Positions 51,189-60,980 of a stretch of DNA of 64,000 bases are shown in pieces. The notes beneath the pieces were generated by a model, which was not told where the DNA came from, ran no database searches, and saw nothing but the letters and a program-made list of their open reading frames with translations. Source of the stretch: Acidobacteriota bacterium (GTDB lineage Bacteria; Acidobacteriota; Terriglobia; Terriglobales; Acidobacteriaceae); contig QIAM01000004.1 in assembly GCA_003225555.1 (NCBI GenBank), positions 1 through 64,000 of the forward strand. The letters are read 5' to 3'. How positions within the stretch are numbered: position 1 is the first letter of the stretch; each line of letters opens with the position of its first letter. Position numbers and translations under genes: made by a program.

Positions 51189-52630
51189 CGCCCAGACGTA
51201 TCAGCGCCTGGATCCTGGCATTCGACTTGATCTGGATTGCCCTGGCACTTGGCATTTCATTCGTAATTCGCTACGGTCTGGACTGGGGCATCGCAGGGGC
51301 TCCCTTTCTTTCCCTGGCGCCATTCCTGATTGCGACCTGCGTGGTCTGGACGTTCCTGTCTTCCACCCTGAACTTGGACGGATTCCACGGTGGATGGCGT
51401 TTGCCCGCTGTTGTATCGCACGTAGTCTCTGCCTTGCTCTGCACGATGGCGATTCTGCTGGCGCTTGCCTATCTCGCGAGAAATTACATGTCGCGCCTCG
51501 TGCTGCTCTACTTCGGCCTGCTTCTGCTGGCGGGCTTCATCACCATCCGCTGTATCGCGTATGTGCTAATGCGTGCTAAATGTCGACAAAGCGGCGTCTG
51601 GCGAGTGGTCGTCATTGGCACCGGGCACCTGGTGCGCGAACTGGCGGAGAAATTCGAACATCATCCGGAGACGCTGTGCTCGGTGGCGGGCATGCTTTTC
51701 CCCCAGGATAGCGCTGCTGAAGATTTGGAGTTCGCACGCGCGAATCCGCACTCGGTGACTTTGAACACGTTCGGAGTCGCAGACTATCTGCACGAGCAGA
51801 GAGTCGATGAGGTCATTGTTGCGCTTCCGTATGCCGCGAACCCAGAATTTCGCAACCTGGTGGACCGCTGCAGGGAGTGCGGCATTCGCATTAGTGTCGT
51901 GCCGCAACTCTACGAACTCTATGTGACCAGACCGCGGCTGCTCGATCTTGATGGGCTGCCAGTTCTGCAGTTACGCGAGCCCCACGCCTCTGCAGCGTAC
52001 GTCGCCTGCAAGCGCCTGCTTGATGTTGCACTCGCTGCTTTACTTGCCGTGCCTGCCTTGCTTGTCGTCCTTCCTGTGGGTTTCTATCTGCGGGTGCGGG
52101 GGCATCACTTCTGGCGAACAGAACTCCGCTGCGGACGGCACGGAAAACTGTTTTCCATGCTGCGCCTCGATCTCGATCGGCCCAGTCGTAGTTCGTCGCG
52201 GGTCGAACGCGCACTCGAAGCACTGAGCATCACGGAACTGCCGCAATTGTGGAATGTGTTGTGCGGCGACATGAGCCTGATTGGGCCAAGGCCGGAGCCG
52301 CCGGATCGCGTTCAAAACTATTCCGAATGGCAGCATCGTCGCTTGGGAATCACACCAGGCATCACGGGCCTAGCCCAGGTGCACGGCTTGCGGGACGCCA
52401 GTTCTTCCGAGGAGAAAACCAAACTTGACTTGCAGTACCTGATGCATCGATCGTTGCTGATCGATCTCTCGCTGCTTCTTCAGACGGCCTGGACTTTAGC
52501 AATGAGATTGATACGGGGGCCACGCAGTGTTCCGCGGCTATCATCACTAGACTCAAGCTCCCCCGAATCCAGGTTAACTTCCGAGGACGCCCTTCTCAGT
52601 GCTTATCGTTCGCAGTCCAGTGCGGATTAG
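51185..52630 (+). CDS. Polyprenyl-phosphate sugar-1-phosphate transferase, catalytic Asp missing
   Basis: A WcaJ/PssY-like protein of 481 aa. Four to five N-terminal TM helices (ILAFDLIWIALALGISFVI and others) precede a Rossmann-like CoA-binding-type domain (VVVIGTGHLVRELAEKFEHH). The monotopic phosphoglycosyl transferase domain runs from about residue 275 (YVACKRLLDVALAALLAVPA) to PGITGLAQVHGLRDASSSEE. The catalytic motif, normally (S/T)xDELPQLWN, reads SITELPQLWNVLCGDMSLIG, with T350 in place of the nucleophilic Asp. The KFRSM loop is replaced by MLRLDLD. It may be inactive, or act in a different way. Start ATG 51185 overlaps the GmhA stop. Confidence 0.82.
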   Translation: MTPRRISAWILAFDLIWIALALGISFVIRYGLDWGIAGAPFLSLAPFLIATCVVWTFLSSTLNLDGFHGGWRLPAVVSHVVSALLCTMAILLALAYLARNYMSRLVLLYFGLLLLAGFITIRCIAYVLMRAKCRQSGVWRVVVIGTGHLVRELAEKFEHHPETLCSVAGMLFPQDSAAEDLEFARANPHSVTLNTFGVADYLHEQRVDEVIVALPYAANPEFRNLVDRCRECGIRISVVPQLYELYVTRPRLLDLDGLPVLQLREPHASAAYVACKRLLDVALAALLAVPALLVVLPVGFYLRVRGHHFWRTELRCGRHGKLFSMLRLDLDRPSRSSSRVERALEALSITELPQLWNVLCGDMSLIGPRPEPPDRVQNYSEWQHRRLGITPGITGLAQVHGLRDASSSEEKTKLDLQYLMHRSLLIDLSLLLQTAWTLAMRLIRGPRSVPRLSSLDSSSPESRLTSEDALLSAYRSQSSAD

Positions 52631-53678
52631 CTTCGCGGGCGGCGGAACTGACCTTCCTGCCTACTACGAACAATTTGGCGGCGCCGTCCTCAGCGTGGCG
52701 ATCAATAAGTATTTCTACACAATTCTCAAGAAGCGGTCTGATGGACGTGTCCAGATCATTTCTTCCGATCTGCGGGTTTTTGAGACGTGGCAGGACATTG
52801 CGACCATGGACATCGAGGGCACAGGTTTGGAAATCCCGGTTGCCGTGCTGAAGGATCTGGGATGCCAGGTATCCGTAGATCTGTTTCTTGCCTCTGAGAT
52901 CCCTCCCGGCACCGGCCTGGGATCATCGGCCAGCGTCTGTGTCAATGTGTTGAAAACTCTTTCTTCCTACGCACACCTGCCACTTTCCAAGCATGAATTG
53001 GCAGAGCGTGCTTTTCACGTTGCTCGCAATGTGCTGCGGCGCCACGTTGGCAAACAGGATGAGTATGCCGCCGCGTTTGGCGGCCTGAACTATATGTCCT
53101 TTGCAAAAGATGGCACAGCGCAAGTTGCTCCGCTTGAGCTCAGTCCCGAAGTCTTCAATCACCTCCAGGAGAGCCTAATGCTGTTCTTCACGGGGACAGC
53201 ACATTCTTCCTGGACCATTCTGAAGGAACAGGAAAAATCCACGCGCGCACGACACACTTCTTCCGTGCAAGCCTTGCACAACATACGGGGCCTGGCGGAT
53301 CAAATGCGTCAAGCCCTGGAGTGGGAAGATTTGCGACGCTTCGGACTTCTACTGAACGAAGCCTGGCAATCCAAGAAACTGGTGTCTGACAAGATCTCCA
53401 GCCCGCGCATTGACTACCTCTACAGCCTTGCCAAACGCAACGGAGCTCTGGGTGGAAAGATTACCGGTGCAGGTGGAGGAGGCTTCCTCTTGGTCTTCTG
53501 CGAGCCCTCACACCAGCCCAAGGTGCGGGAAGCAATGGCGTCCGAGGGCATTCGCGAGATGACTTTTGCCTTCGACTTTCAGGGCGCACAGCTCCTTGTG
53601 AATGATCCTTTTATTGATGGGGACGAGCGTACAGCTTCGCGGTGGACGTTCGTTCCCAACTCGACAGCTGTTCTATGA
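52599..53678 (+). CDS. hddA: GHMP kinase, D-glycero-D-manno-heptose-7-phosphate kinase-like, 359 aa
   Basis: A sugar kinase of the HddA type, forming heptose 1,7-bisphosphate in the GDP-heptose route. Features: the start MLIVRSPVRISFAGGGTDLP, the ATP-binding motif EIPPGTGLGSSASVCVNVL, and the C-terminal GKITGAGGGGFLLVFCEP. HVGKQDEYAAAFGGLN is typical of HddA. Start GTG 52599 lies inside the end of the previous gene. It is followed by an ATGA overlap with the glycosyltransferase at 53675. Confidence 0.88.
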   Translation: MLIVRSPVRISFAGGGTDLPAYYEQFGGAVLSVAINKYFYTILKKRSDGRVQIISSDLRVFETWQDIATMDIEGTGLEIPVAVLKDLGCQVSVDLFLASEIPPGTGLGSSASVCVNVLKTLSSYAHLPLSKHELAERAFHVARNVLRRHVGKQDEYAAAFGGLNYMSFAKDGTAQVAPLELSPEVFNHLQESLMLFFTGTAHSSWTILKEQEKSTRARHTSSVQALHNIRGLADQMRQALEWEDLRRFGLLLNEAWQSKKLVSDKISSPRIDYLYSLAKRNGALGGKITGAGGGGFLLVFCEPSHQPKVREAMASEGIREMTFAFDFQGAQLLVNDPFIDGDERTASRWTFVPNSTAVL

Positions 53679-54811
53679 AGATTGCTTTCGATCTGCGACG
53701 CATTGGGAATCCTGGAATCGGCCGCTATATGAAATGCCTGGTCGAGGAAATTCTCCAGCAGGAACCGGGCCACGACTATCTCCTGATTCTGCCGGCGGAC
53801 GCATTGGATACCATCCGCTCTAACGGCGCCAACGTGACGCGAATTCCCGGAGAGTCCCGTTACTACTCTATCCGCGAACAGGTGGAGCTTCCGCGCATTC
53901 TTCGTGAGCACAAAGTGGACCTGCTGCACTCCCCGCACTTCCTCTTGCCTCTGTCGCGGCCGTGCCCGACCGTGGTCACCATCCACGATGTGGTCTACAT
54001 CGCCTACGCTCAAGACATGCAGTCAAGGCTCGGACGGCTCTATTACAGCGTCATGATGCACGCTTCTTCGCGTCTTGCCACGCGGATTATCACAGACTCG
54101 ATCTTCTCGAAGAACGAAATCGTCCGCTTGTTAGGTGTGGACCCGGGAACAGTCAGCGTCATCTACCCTGCTGTCGACACAGCTTTTAGGCCGGTACCCG
54201 ATTCAAGTGAGCGTGAAGCTCTTCTCTCCGAGTACGGGATAGATCGCGAATACATTCTCTACGCCGGAATCTACAAAGGGCGAAAGAACCATGCCGGGTT
54301 GTTGAGGGCGTTCCAGCATTTTCTTGCCCGTGGCGGAGAGGCCCAACTGGTCATCGCGGGCCCCATGAATGAAGGCGAGCACCAGCTGCAGCATCTCGCG
54401 GACGAGTTGCGAATTGCAGATCACATTGTCTTTACGGGATTCATCACGGATTCCGACTTGGGCACCCTCTACTCCGCCGCCCGTGTGTACGCCTGCCCAT
54501 CTCTCTACGAAGGGTTCGGCTTCACCGTTCTCGAAGCCATGGCCTGCGGCGTGCCGGTGGTCTGTTCCGACGCGGCGTCGTTGCCCGAGGTTGCGGGTGA
54601 CGCCGCTGTTTACGCGAATCCAAAAAACTCAGAAGCATTTGCCGAAGCCCTGTACCAGATATTCACTAACGACGATCTTCGTCAGGAGATGATCGAGCGC
54701 GGATGGAGGAACTTGCAACGATTCAGCTGGCGGCAGGCCGCAGCTCGTTCTTTGGCGGCATATAGCGATGCTCTCGGGAACGCGATTGACCCGGCTATCG
54801 CATTTACCTGA
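53675..54811 (+). CDS. GT4-family glycosyltransferase, 378 aa
   Basis: A retaining glycosyltransferase adding one sugar to the growing repeat unit on the cytoplasmic side of the membrane. It begins MKIAFDLRRIGNPGIGRYMK. The GT4 features are LHSPHFLLPL, TVVTIHDVVYIAYAQDMQSR, IITDSIFSKNEIVRLLGVDP, ILYAGIYKGRKNHAGLL, and the E-x7-E motif in SLYEGFGFTVLEAMACGVPV. It overlaps both neighbours: ATGA with hddA, and a 44-nt overlap with 54768. The donor sugar is not predictable. Confidence 0.9.
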   Translation: MKIAFDLRRIGNPGIGRYMKCLVEEILQQEPGHDYLLILPADALDTIRSNGANVTRIPGESRYYSIREQVELPRILREHKVDLLHSPHFLLPLSRPCPTVVTIHDVVYIAYAQDMQSRLGRLYYSVMMHASSRLATRIITDSIFSKNEIVRLLGVDPGTVSVIYPAVDTAFRPVPDSSEREALLSEYGIDREYILYAGIYKGRKNHAGLLRAFQHFLARGGEAQLVIAGPMNEGEHQLQHLADELRIADHIVFTGFITDSDLGTLYSAARVYACPSLYEGFGFTVLEAMACGVPVVCSDAASLPEVAGDAAVYANPKNSEAFAEALYQIFTNDDLRQEMIERGWRNLQRFSWRQAAARSLAAYSDALGNAIDPAIAFT

Positions 54812-55637
54812 AAGTCCGACGATCGGTTTGCAATTGAATCTGCGTCGCCTGAAGTCGCGTATTTTTGTTAAGCACGGTCGGAGGCCCTACGCCCGGGGCT
54901 ACGGCTCGTATCGTCAGGTACAGCTTCAGGAGCATCTCTACAAACGTCTTCCGGACGGCGAGCTGCCGGAAGGCTGGGGCCTGTGGCTGGATGAACGAGT
55001 CGTCGAGTATCCGTGGTTCCTGTCCCGTCTGCCGCCCGCACCCGGCAAGCTGCTCGATGCCGGTTCCGTGCTCAACTATGACTACGTTCTATGCCATGAG
55101 CGGCTCAACAATAAAACTATCTCGATCTGCACACTCGCTCCGGAATCAGAGAACTACTGCCATCGTGGCATATCTTACGTCTATGGGGACCTCCGCGAGA
55201 GCTGTTTCCGCAATGACTATTTTGATTGGATAGTGAGCATTTCAACCTTGGAGCACGTTGGAATGAACAACACGCTTTTTTACACTACTGATAGCTCCAA
55301 GAATGAGTGTGATCCTGAATCACATCTGCAGGCTCTCTTAGAGCTACGTCGTATCCTTAAAGCCGGTGGTTTGCTTTACTTGACACTGCCATTTGGAAGT
55401 GCGCAAATTCGCGGATGGCTGCAGACGTTCGATAGTGACATGGTCCAGAAAGTGATAGAGGTCTTCCGACCTGCATCTTCTAGGGAAGTGTACTTCCGCT
55501 ACACAAGTTCAGGTTGGCAGATCTCGTCGCCAGAGGAGTGCCGTGATGCTCGCTACTTCGACCCTTCGCTCGGTAAGGTCATGAGAACAGATTTCGCTGC
55601 GGCTGAAGCTGTTGTTTGCTTGGAGTTAGTGAAATGA
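54768..55637 (+). CDS. Class I SAM-dependent methyltransferase, about 289 aa
   Basis: Probably methylates a sugar or lipid intermediate. The SAM-binding part has GKLLDAGSVLNYDYVLCHER (motif I), then RNDYFDWIVSISTLEHVGMN (motif II/III region), and ALLELRRILKAGGLLYLTLP after that. The start is uncertain: ATG 54768 overlaps the previous gene by 44 nt, while a TTG at 54834 would begin MNLRRLKSRIFVKHGRRPYA. It is followed by an ATGA overlap with the flippase. The base composition is more AT-rich from here on than in the preceding genes. Confidence 0.72.
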   Translation: MLSGTRLTRLSHLPESPTIGLQLNLRRLKSRIFVKHGRRPYARGYGSYRQVQLQEHLYKRLPDGELPEGWGLWLDERVVEYPWFLSRLPPAPGKLLDAGSVLNYDYVLCHERLNNKTISICTLAPESENYCHRGISYVYGDLRESCFRNDYFDWIVSISTLEHVGMNNTLFYTTDSSKNECDPESHLQALLELRRILKAGGLLYLTLPFGSAQIRGWLQTFDSDMVQKVIEVFRPASSREVYFRYTSSGWQISSPEECRDARYFDPSLGKVMRTDFAAAEAVVCLELVK

Positions 55638-57187
55638 ATCGGAGCCTGCAAACGGTAAATATAGACGTGACCAAGGGGCTCGCTCAGCGTCGAACGAGTA
55701 TCGCCCGCAACAGTTTGTGGAATCTTGCCGGTCAGATCGCCCCATTACTCTTGGCCGCGTTCGCAATCCCAATTCTAATTCGCCAGCTGGGCGTCGATCG
55801 ATTTGGGGTTCTAACTCTTGCTTGGATTCTCGTCGGCTATTTTAGTCTCTTCGACCTTGGAATAGGGCGTGCCATCACTAAGCTCTTGGCGGAAAAGATT
55901 GCGTTAAGTGACTTCGAGTCAGCTTCAAGCCTGATTTGGACCGCAATGTTCTCGATGGTGTTGCTTGGCATCTTTTTCGGCACAGTGCTGCTTGGGCTCG
56001 CGCCATGGCTGTCACGGTCGATGTTGAATATCCCCCCTGCTTTGCAAAGCGAGACGCTACATAGCCTTCCCTGGCTGGCAGTCGCGGTCCCATTCGTGAC
56101 TCTGACTTGCGGCTTGAGGGGCATTCTGGAGGCGCAGCAAGATTTCGCCGCTGTAAACGCACTCCGCGCCGGCATAGGATTGGTAACTTATCTCGGTCCA
56201 CTGGCGGTATTACCGCTCTCTCGAAGTCTTTTCCCGGTTGTCATCACCTTGGCAGCGGCGCGGGTTATCAGTTGCGGGCTCCATTTCTGGGTCTGCCGGC
56301 GACGTATTCCTGTGTTCTCTTTGCGGGTTACCTGGGACCGGCAGGCCTTTCGCGACCTCCTCGAGTTTGGAAGTTGGTTGACTGTAAGCAATATCATCAG
56401 CCCCATGATGGTGTATTTCGATCGCTTTGTTATCGCGTCCTTACTTTCTATTTCAGCAGTTGCCTACTATGCCGCCCCCTTCGATGCCGTGACGAAGCTG
56501 TGGCTAATTCCATCTGCACTGGCTGGTGTTTTGTTTCCAGCCTTTTCGGAAGCGCTCGCGGTCGACAATCACGATCGAGCAAGCTCACTGCACGAGCAGA
56601 GTATTGCCAGCACTCTTGTGATTCTCTTCCCCCTGATACTCGTCATAGTCCTCTTTGCTCCGGAGGGCCTTCGACTGTGGCTGGGGCCAATATTCGCAAG
56701 CCGCAGCGGTGTCGTCCTGCAAATTCTAGCGATCGGGGTGTTCACCAACAGTTTGGCTAATATGCCGTATGCACTCTTGCAAGCTTCGGGGCGGCCCGAT
56801 CTGACGGCAAAGCTCCACCTGGTTGAAGTCCCTTGCTACCTTGCGCTGCTCTACTGGGGTATTCGAACGCGAGGGATCGAAGGTGCTGCGATAGCTTGGA
56901 CCTCTCGCCTAAGCATAGAAGCCGCAGTTCTGTTCTTCCTCTTACGAGCTATCCTCGCTGCGCGGCTGTGGATCACCATGCTCGTAAGTACCGCAATACT
57001 GCTGATCGCCTGCGGAATAGAAAGCCTTGCACTGAAGTTTGTTTTCCTCGCCGTATCCTTGAGCGTATTCGCTTATGCGGCAAGGAGCTGGATCCTTAAG
57101 GATATCTTGCATCTGCGCCTGCGCTCCTGGATCGGTGCGATGCGGGTTTTGAATCAAGCTAAAGCCCGATTTGCTCACCTCTCCTAA
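55634..57187 (+). CDS. wzx: Wzx-type oligosaccharide flippase, 517 aa
   Basis: A membrane protein with about 14 TM helices, expected to move the lipid-linked repeat unit across the cytoplasmic membrane. ATG 55634 overlaps the upstream TGA. Features: SIARNSLWNLAGQIAPLLLA and IRQLGVDRFGVLTLAWILVG near the start, then LFDLGIGRAITKLLAEKIAL and YYAAPFDAVTKLWLIPSALA. These are the usual elements of polysaccharide_synt family transporters. It stands between a methyltransferase and a glycosyltransferase, as in Wzy-dependent loci. Confidence 0.88.
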   Translation: MNRSLQTVNIDVTKGLAQRRTSIARNSLWNLAGQIAPLLLAAFAIPILIRQLGVDRFGVLTLAWILVGYFSLFDLGIGRAITKLLAEKIALSDFESASSLIWTAMFSMVLLGIFFGTVLLGLAPWLSRSMLNIPPALQSETLHSLPWLAVAVPFVTLTCGLRGILEAQQDFAAVNALRAGIGLVTYLGPLAVLPLSRSLFPVVITLAAARVISCGLHFWVCRRRIPVFSLRVTWDRQAFRDLLEFGSWLTVSNIISPMMVYFDRFVIASLLSISAVAYYAAPFDAVTKLWLIPSALAGVLFPAFSEALAVDNHDRASSLHEQSIASTLVILFPLILVIVLFAPEGLRLWLGPIFASRSGVVLQILAIGVFTNSLANMPYALLQASGRPDLTAKLHLVEVPCYLALLYWGIRTRGIEGAAIAWTSRLSIEAAVLFFLLRAILAARLWITMLVSTAILLIACGIESLALKFVFLAVSLSVFAYAARSWILKDILHLRLRSWIGAMRVLNQAKARFAHLS

Positions 57188-57205
57188 AACGTAGGTTCAG
57201 CCTAA

Positions 57206-58378
57206 GTGGCCTCTTCAAACGGAACTCACCGGCAAGTCACGATCGCGTTTGACACTTGGGCATTAAAGAGCCTTTTTCGGAACACTGGTATTTACGTTTA
57301 TGCGCGAAATCTCCTCTCCCACTTCCGGGAGATGGCCAGCCGGCACTCAATTGAATTCAGACCGCTGATTTCGTCCGCTGTATCAAATGATGCAAACCAG
57401 TTTGAGGCGTCAGACGGATTCCGGCCTCACCAGACCAGTCTGTTGAGAATCGGCCGCGTCTGGCGTTACGGTGGCGCGTGCCTGTCGGCTTTCAACAGCA
57501 AGGCGGATTTGCTGTTTTGTCCCTCGGGCACTACGCTCCCGGTCACTTCGCTGCTCCCGGTCGTGGCAACTATTCATGACGTGACCCCAGTGGTGTATCC
57601 CGCATTTCCCGAGCGACTCGCCCGGGGACTCAGATTTGCATTTGCGAATTCTGCGAGATTCTGTCGAAGCATCATCACGGATTCGATCTGCTCCAAACAG
57701 GATCTGATGAATGTATTCGAGCTTCCGGAATCCAGGGTCCATGTAGTCTATCTCGGATGCGACGAAGCTATCTTCAATGATGCAGCTCCTGATTTCGCGT
57801 CGCAGAAGAGCCTTCTAAAAAAACTTGGCCTCGACAGAGCCTACATTCTTCACCACGGCACGATCCAGCCTCGAAAGAATCTCAAGCGCCTGATTGAAGC
57901 CTATCGCTTCGCGCTTTCCCGGAATCGCAATCTCGATCTTGATTTGGTACTGGTGGGCGACTTCGGCTGGCAATACGAGGAAGTCATAGCCGCCGCAAAC
58001 AGTAGCGAAGGTCCTGGTCGTGTCATTCTTACAGGCCCGCAAACCGAATCCGATCTTGCTTTGCTCCTGAAAGCCGCAAGCCTGGTTGTCATTCCGTCGT
58101 TGTACGAGGGGTTTTGCCTGCCTATGTTAGAGGCAATGGCATGCGGCGCACCTACGATCTGCTCGAATTCTTCCTGTCTTTTCGAAATCTCAGGAGGCGT
58201 CCTTCTGTACTTTGATCCACTCACTGTCGAGGATATGGCTGCCTCTATCGAGCAGGTCGTCGACAACAGCACTGTTCGTGAGGGCTTGTCTACGAGAGGC
58301 AAGCAGCGCGCCGCCTGCTTCAGTTGGCGCCGCTGCGCTGAGGAAACGTTAGCTATCCTCAAGGCGGCTGCAAATTGA
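57206..58378 (+). CDS. GT4-family glycosyltransferase, 390 aa
   Basis: A second glycosyltransferase of the locus. GTG 57206 gives MASSNGTHRQVTIAFDTWAL. GT4 hallmarks: TGIYVYARNLLSHFREMASR, ATIHDVTPVVYP, SIITDSICSKQDLMNVFELP, LHHGTIQPRKNLKRLIEAYR, and E-x7-E in SLYEGFCLPMLEAMACGAPT. It is only weakly like the other two GT4 enzymes here, which suggests a different donor or acceptor. It is 18 nt after the flippase gene. Confidence 0.9.
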   Translation: MASSNGTHRQVTIAFDTWALKSLFRNTGIYVYARNLLSHFREMASRHSIEFRPLISSAVSNDANQFEASDGFRPHQTSLLRIGRVWRYGGACLSAFNSKADLLFCPSGTTLPVTSLLPVVATIHDVTPVVYPAFPERLARGLRFAFANSARFCRSIITDSICSKQDLMNVFELPESRVHVVYLGCDEAIFNDAAPDFASQKSLLKKLGLDRAYILHHGTIQPRKNLKRLIEAYRFALSRNRNLDLDLVLVGDFGWQYEEVIAAANSSEGPGRVILTGPQTESDLALLLKAASLVVIPSLYEGFCLPMLEAMACGAPTICSNSSCLFEISGGVLLYFDPLTVEDMAASIEQVVDNSTVREGLSTRGKQRAACFSWRRCAEETLAILKAAAN

Positions 58379-58403
58379 GTTTCAAGTCAATCAGGAAAGT
58401 TCG

Positions 58404-59780
58404 ATGACCTTTGCTCCCCAATCTGTCGGGAAAGCAGCGAATCCATTTGCCTCAGCATTTGGAATCAGCTGCATCACAGTCTTTGTGCTGCTCGTCGCTT
58501 TCTTGAGCGCTTTGGGTGTGTCAGTGCTCCCTATGGTTCTCGTTGCGGGGGCCAGCATCTTCCTGTGGCTGTTGTTCCACAATCCCATTGGCAGCCTTGG
58601 ATTGTTTCTCGCGTTCATGCCCGTTTACACTTTGGCATTCCTGCTTGCAAAATTCTTTGGGCCTTCGTACATCGGAGCACTTGAGGGAGGCGAAAGAGTA
58701 CTACTGCTCTTTCTGATCTTTATTTTGTGGCGGCGGAATGGAGTCGAATTGACCACGCCAGACTGGTTTCTGATGGCTGGGTTCGCACTCGCCATTCTGC
58801 GCCTGGCTTTTGACGGAAGCCTTATCGGCTTGCTGACAGACTTTAACTTCGTGATCGCGTATGCCGCTGGAAGAGTAGCTATGTTGACCGCCACGCAACA
58901 GAATCGATGGGCACAACGCGCGGTGTGGATCGTCGCCATCTTGTCGGTGCTGGGGATGGGCGAGGTTTTTGTTGTCGGAGAGGCGCCCAGAACTCTGTTG
59001 TATTTATCGGCTGCAAATGGGGGAACTGAAGGACAGAGACTGGATGCGGCTTTCCACGCTGACGGATATTCAGGGCTTCGGGAATCGGCCACTATGTTCG
59101 GCCCTCTCCAGTTTGCTCCTTTATGCATGGCTGCGCTGATCGTCTGGTGGGTATATTGCCGGAACCCACTTCCTGCAGCCGTGATTGCTGCCGGCCTCAT
59201 CTGTTCCGTAACACGCTCCGCTTGGTTAGGCACACCGGTGGCGATTGTGACGTTGGCGGTAGTCATGGGCCAAAAGAAGCGCCTCCTGCTGTACGCCGGA
59301 CTGGTTCTCGCGTTGTTCCTGGGGTCAATTCCTATCCTCGGTCTTGACGATTATATTTTTTCTACCAAAACAGGGAAGGATCCCTCCGCGCAGAGTCACC
59401 AAGAGTCGCTATTTGGTGGATTGGAATACGTATCGACTCATGCCTTCGGCGTCGGGCCTGGAAACGTGGGGAAATACGCGGTCAAAGACAATAAGAACGC
59501 GATTGGTATCGAAAACACTTATCTGACACTTGCGGCGGAGTATGGAATTCCAACCTGCCTTTGTTTCGGAGCCTTCCTGCTGACGGTGCTGCAAGTGTTG
59601 TGGCGAGAACCGACGCCACTGAGTTATTCCGCCATCGGGATAGTGGTTGGTTTTGGCACGGTGATGATATTTGCGGCCCTCCACGACGTTTTCCCATTAG
59701 CCTGCTGGTTATGGTTTCCCGTAGGGCTGGCTATTCGATCTTCGGTGGACGTGCGTGCTCGCCAGAAAATTGCCGAGTAA
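58404..59780 (+). CDS. O-antigen ligase/polymerase-like membrane protein, 458 aa
   Basis: About 11 TM helices and a large loop mark it as a Wzy polymerase or ligase. The loop around residues 200-240 (AANGGTEGQRLDAAFHADGY, SGLRESATMFGPLQFA) and the downstream VTRSAWLGTPVAIVTLAVVM and FGVGPGNVGKYAVKDNKNAI are typical of WaaL/Wzy proteins, which carry conserved Arg in external loops. As the only such protein in the window it probably polymerises the repeat unit. It starts with ATG 58404, 25 nt after the GT gene. Confidence 0.8.
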   Translation: MTFAPQSVGKAANPFASAFGISCITVFVLLVAFLSALGVSVLPMVLVAGASIFLWLLFHNPIGSLGLFLAFMPVYTLAFLLAKFFGPSYIGALEGGERVLLLFLIFILWRRNGVELTTPDWFLMAGFALAILRLAFDGSLIGLLTDFNFVIAYAAGRVAMLTATQQNRWAQRAVWIVAILSVLGMGEVFVVGEAPRTLLYLSAANGGTEGQRLDAAFHADGYSGLRESATMFGPLQFAPLCMAALIVWWVYCRNPLPAAVIAAGLICSVTRSAWLGTPVAIVTLAVVMGQKKRLLLYAGLVLALFLGSIPILGLDDYIFSTKTGKDPSAQSHQESLFGGLEYVSTHAFGVGPGNVGKYAVKDNKNAIGIENTYLTLAAEYGIPTCLCFGAFLLTVLQVLWREPTPLSYSAIGIVVGFGTVMIFAALHDVFPLACWLWFPVGLAIRSSVDVRARQKIAE

Positions 59781-59807
59781 CGTTGGGTTGCTTGGAGAGG
59801 AATCGGG

Positions 59808-60980
59808 ATGCGCGTCGGATTCGATGCCCGTTGGTATAACCGGTCCGGTGTGGGCACCTACGTGGCGGAACTACTTAAAGCGCTCGGCGAAATCCCGGAA
59901 AAGATCGAGCTTGTTGTCTGTGAGGATCCCGAAGACCCCGTTCCCGCCTTGAGCGGTTCGTGCATTTCGCGCTTGCCGATAGGGTCGTCGAAGTTTTCCT
60001 TGGCGGAGCAGGTGGAGCTGAGGGCGCACTGTAAATCGGCGCAAATTGACTTGTTTCATAGCCCTTACCAGTACGGCGTACCGTTGCTCCTGCCATGCCC
60101 ACTAGTTATCACGGTTCACGACCTGATTCCGTTTCTGTTTCGCACACGGTCTTGGTACAAGCAGTTACTGGCTGTACCCCTCGTGAAAATGGGATACCGC
60201 GCAGCGGCCCTTCGCGCCCATCACATTATTGCTGATTCGGCGAATACCGCCCGCGATGTGGAGCGGATTCTCAAAGTCCCATCCAGCCGCATCACTCCGA
60301 TCCATCTTGCTGCTTCAGACGCTTTTCATCCGAAGCGTGACTCGGGCGAAACACAGGAATTGTTTTCGAAGTGCGGGTTGCGTTCTCCATACGTTATCGT
60401 TGCGAGCACGCGCAATTGGCGAGCAAAGAATCTGGAAACGTCGCTTCGTGCTCTGGCGCTTGCGCGCCGAAGCTCAGGCATAGACTTCCAGACGGTTGTT
60501 TATGGGCCTGGGAATGGTATTGATGCCCTATCTAAGCGGAATCTGACGTTTGAACTGAACATTCAGCGCGTCGGCTACCTCCCGGTCGGGGACCTCGCGG
60601 CGCTTTTTCGGAGTGCTCAACTATTCATCACGACTTCCCGATATGAAGGATTCGGTCTCCCTATTTTGGAGGCTATGTCGTGCGGTTGCCCGGTCGTGAC
60701 TTCGAATGGCGGTTCTCTGGCGGAAGTTGCGGGAGACGGAGCCCAGGTATTCGATCCGATGGATGCAAGGGGGATGGCGGAGGCAGTCGGCAGGCTGCTG
60801 AGCGACGCCGATGAAGCCAGGCGATGGCGCTCCCGTGGATTGGCTCGCGCTTCCGAGTTTTCCTGGTGCAAAGCTGCCGAGCAGACTATCGCCGTGTACC
60901 GAAAAGTTTGCCACTCCACCATATGCGATCAAGAGCCGGATTTGGCTTATCGCCATGACCCAGAAAGCACGCATTATTAA
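59808..60980 (+). CDS. GT4-family glycosyltransferase, 390 aa
   Basis: A third GT4 enzyme. It begins MRVGFDARWYNRSGVGTYVA. Motifs: IDLFHSPYQYGVPLLLPCPL, VITVHDLIPFLFRTRSWYKQ, HIIADSANTARDVERILKVP, and E-x7-E in SRYEGFGLPILEAMSCGCPV. The last eight residues extend into the next gene, whose ATG lies at 60955, 26 nt before this stop. Such an overlap points to coupled translation with the sugar-phosphate transferase. Confidence 0.9.
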   Translation: MRVGFDARWYNRSGVGTYVAELLKALGEIPEKIELVVCEDPEDPVPALSGSCISRLPIGSSKFSLAEQVELRAHCKSAQIDLFHSPYQYGVPLLLPCPLVITVHDLIPFLFRTRSWYKQLLAVPLVKMGYRAAALRAHHIIADSANTARDVERILKVPSSRITPIHLAASDAFHPKRDSGETQELFSKCGLRSPYVIVASTRNWRAKNLETSLRALALARRSSGIDFQTVVYGPGNGIDALSKRNLTFELNIQRVGYLPVGDLAALFRSAQLFITTSRYEGFGLPILEAMSCGCPVVTSNGGSLAEVAGDGAQVFDPMDARGMAEAVGRLLSDADEARRWRSRGLARASEFSWCKAAEQTIAVYRKVCHSTICDQEPDLAYRHDPESTHY

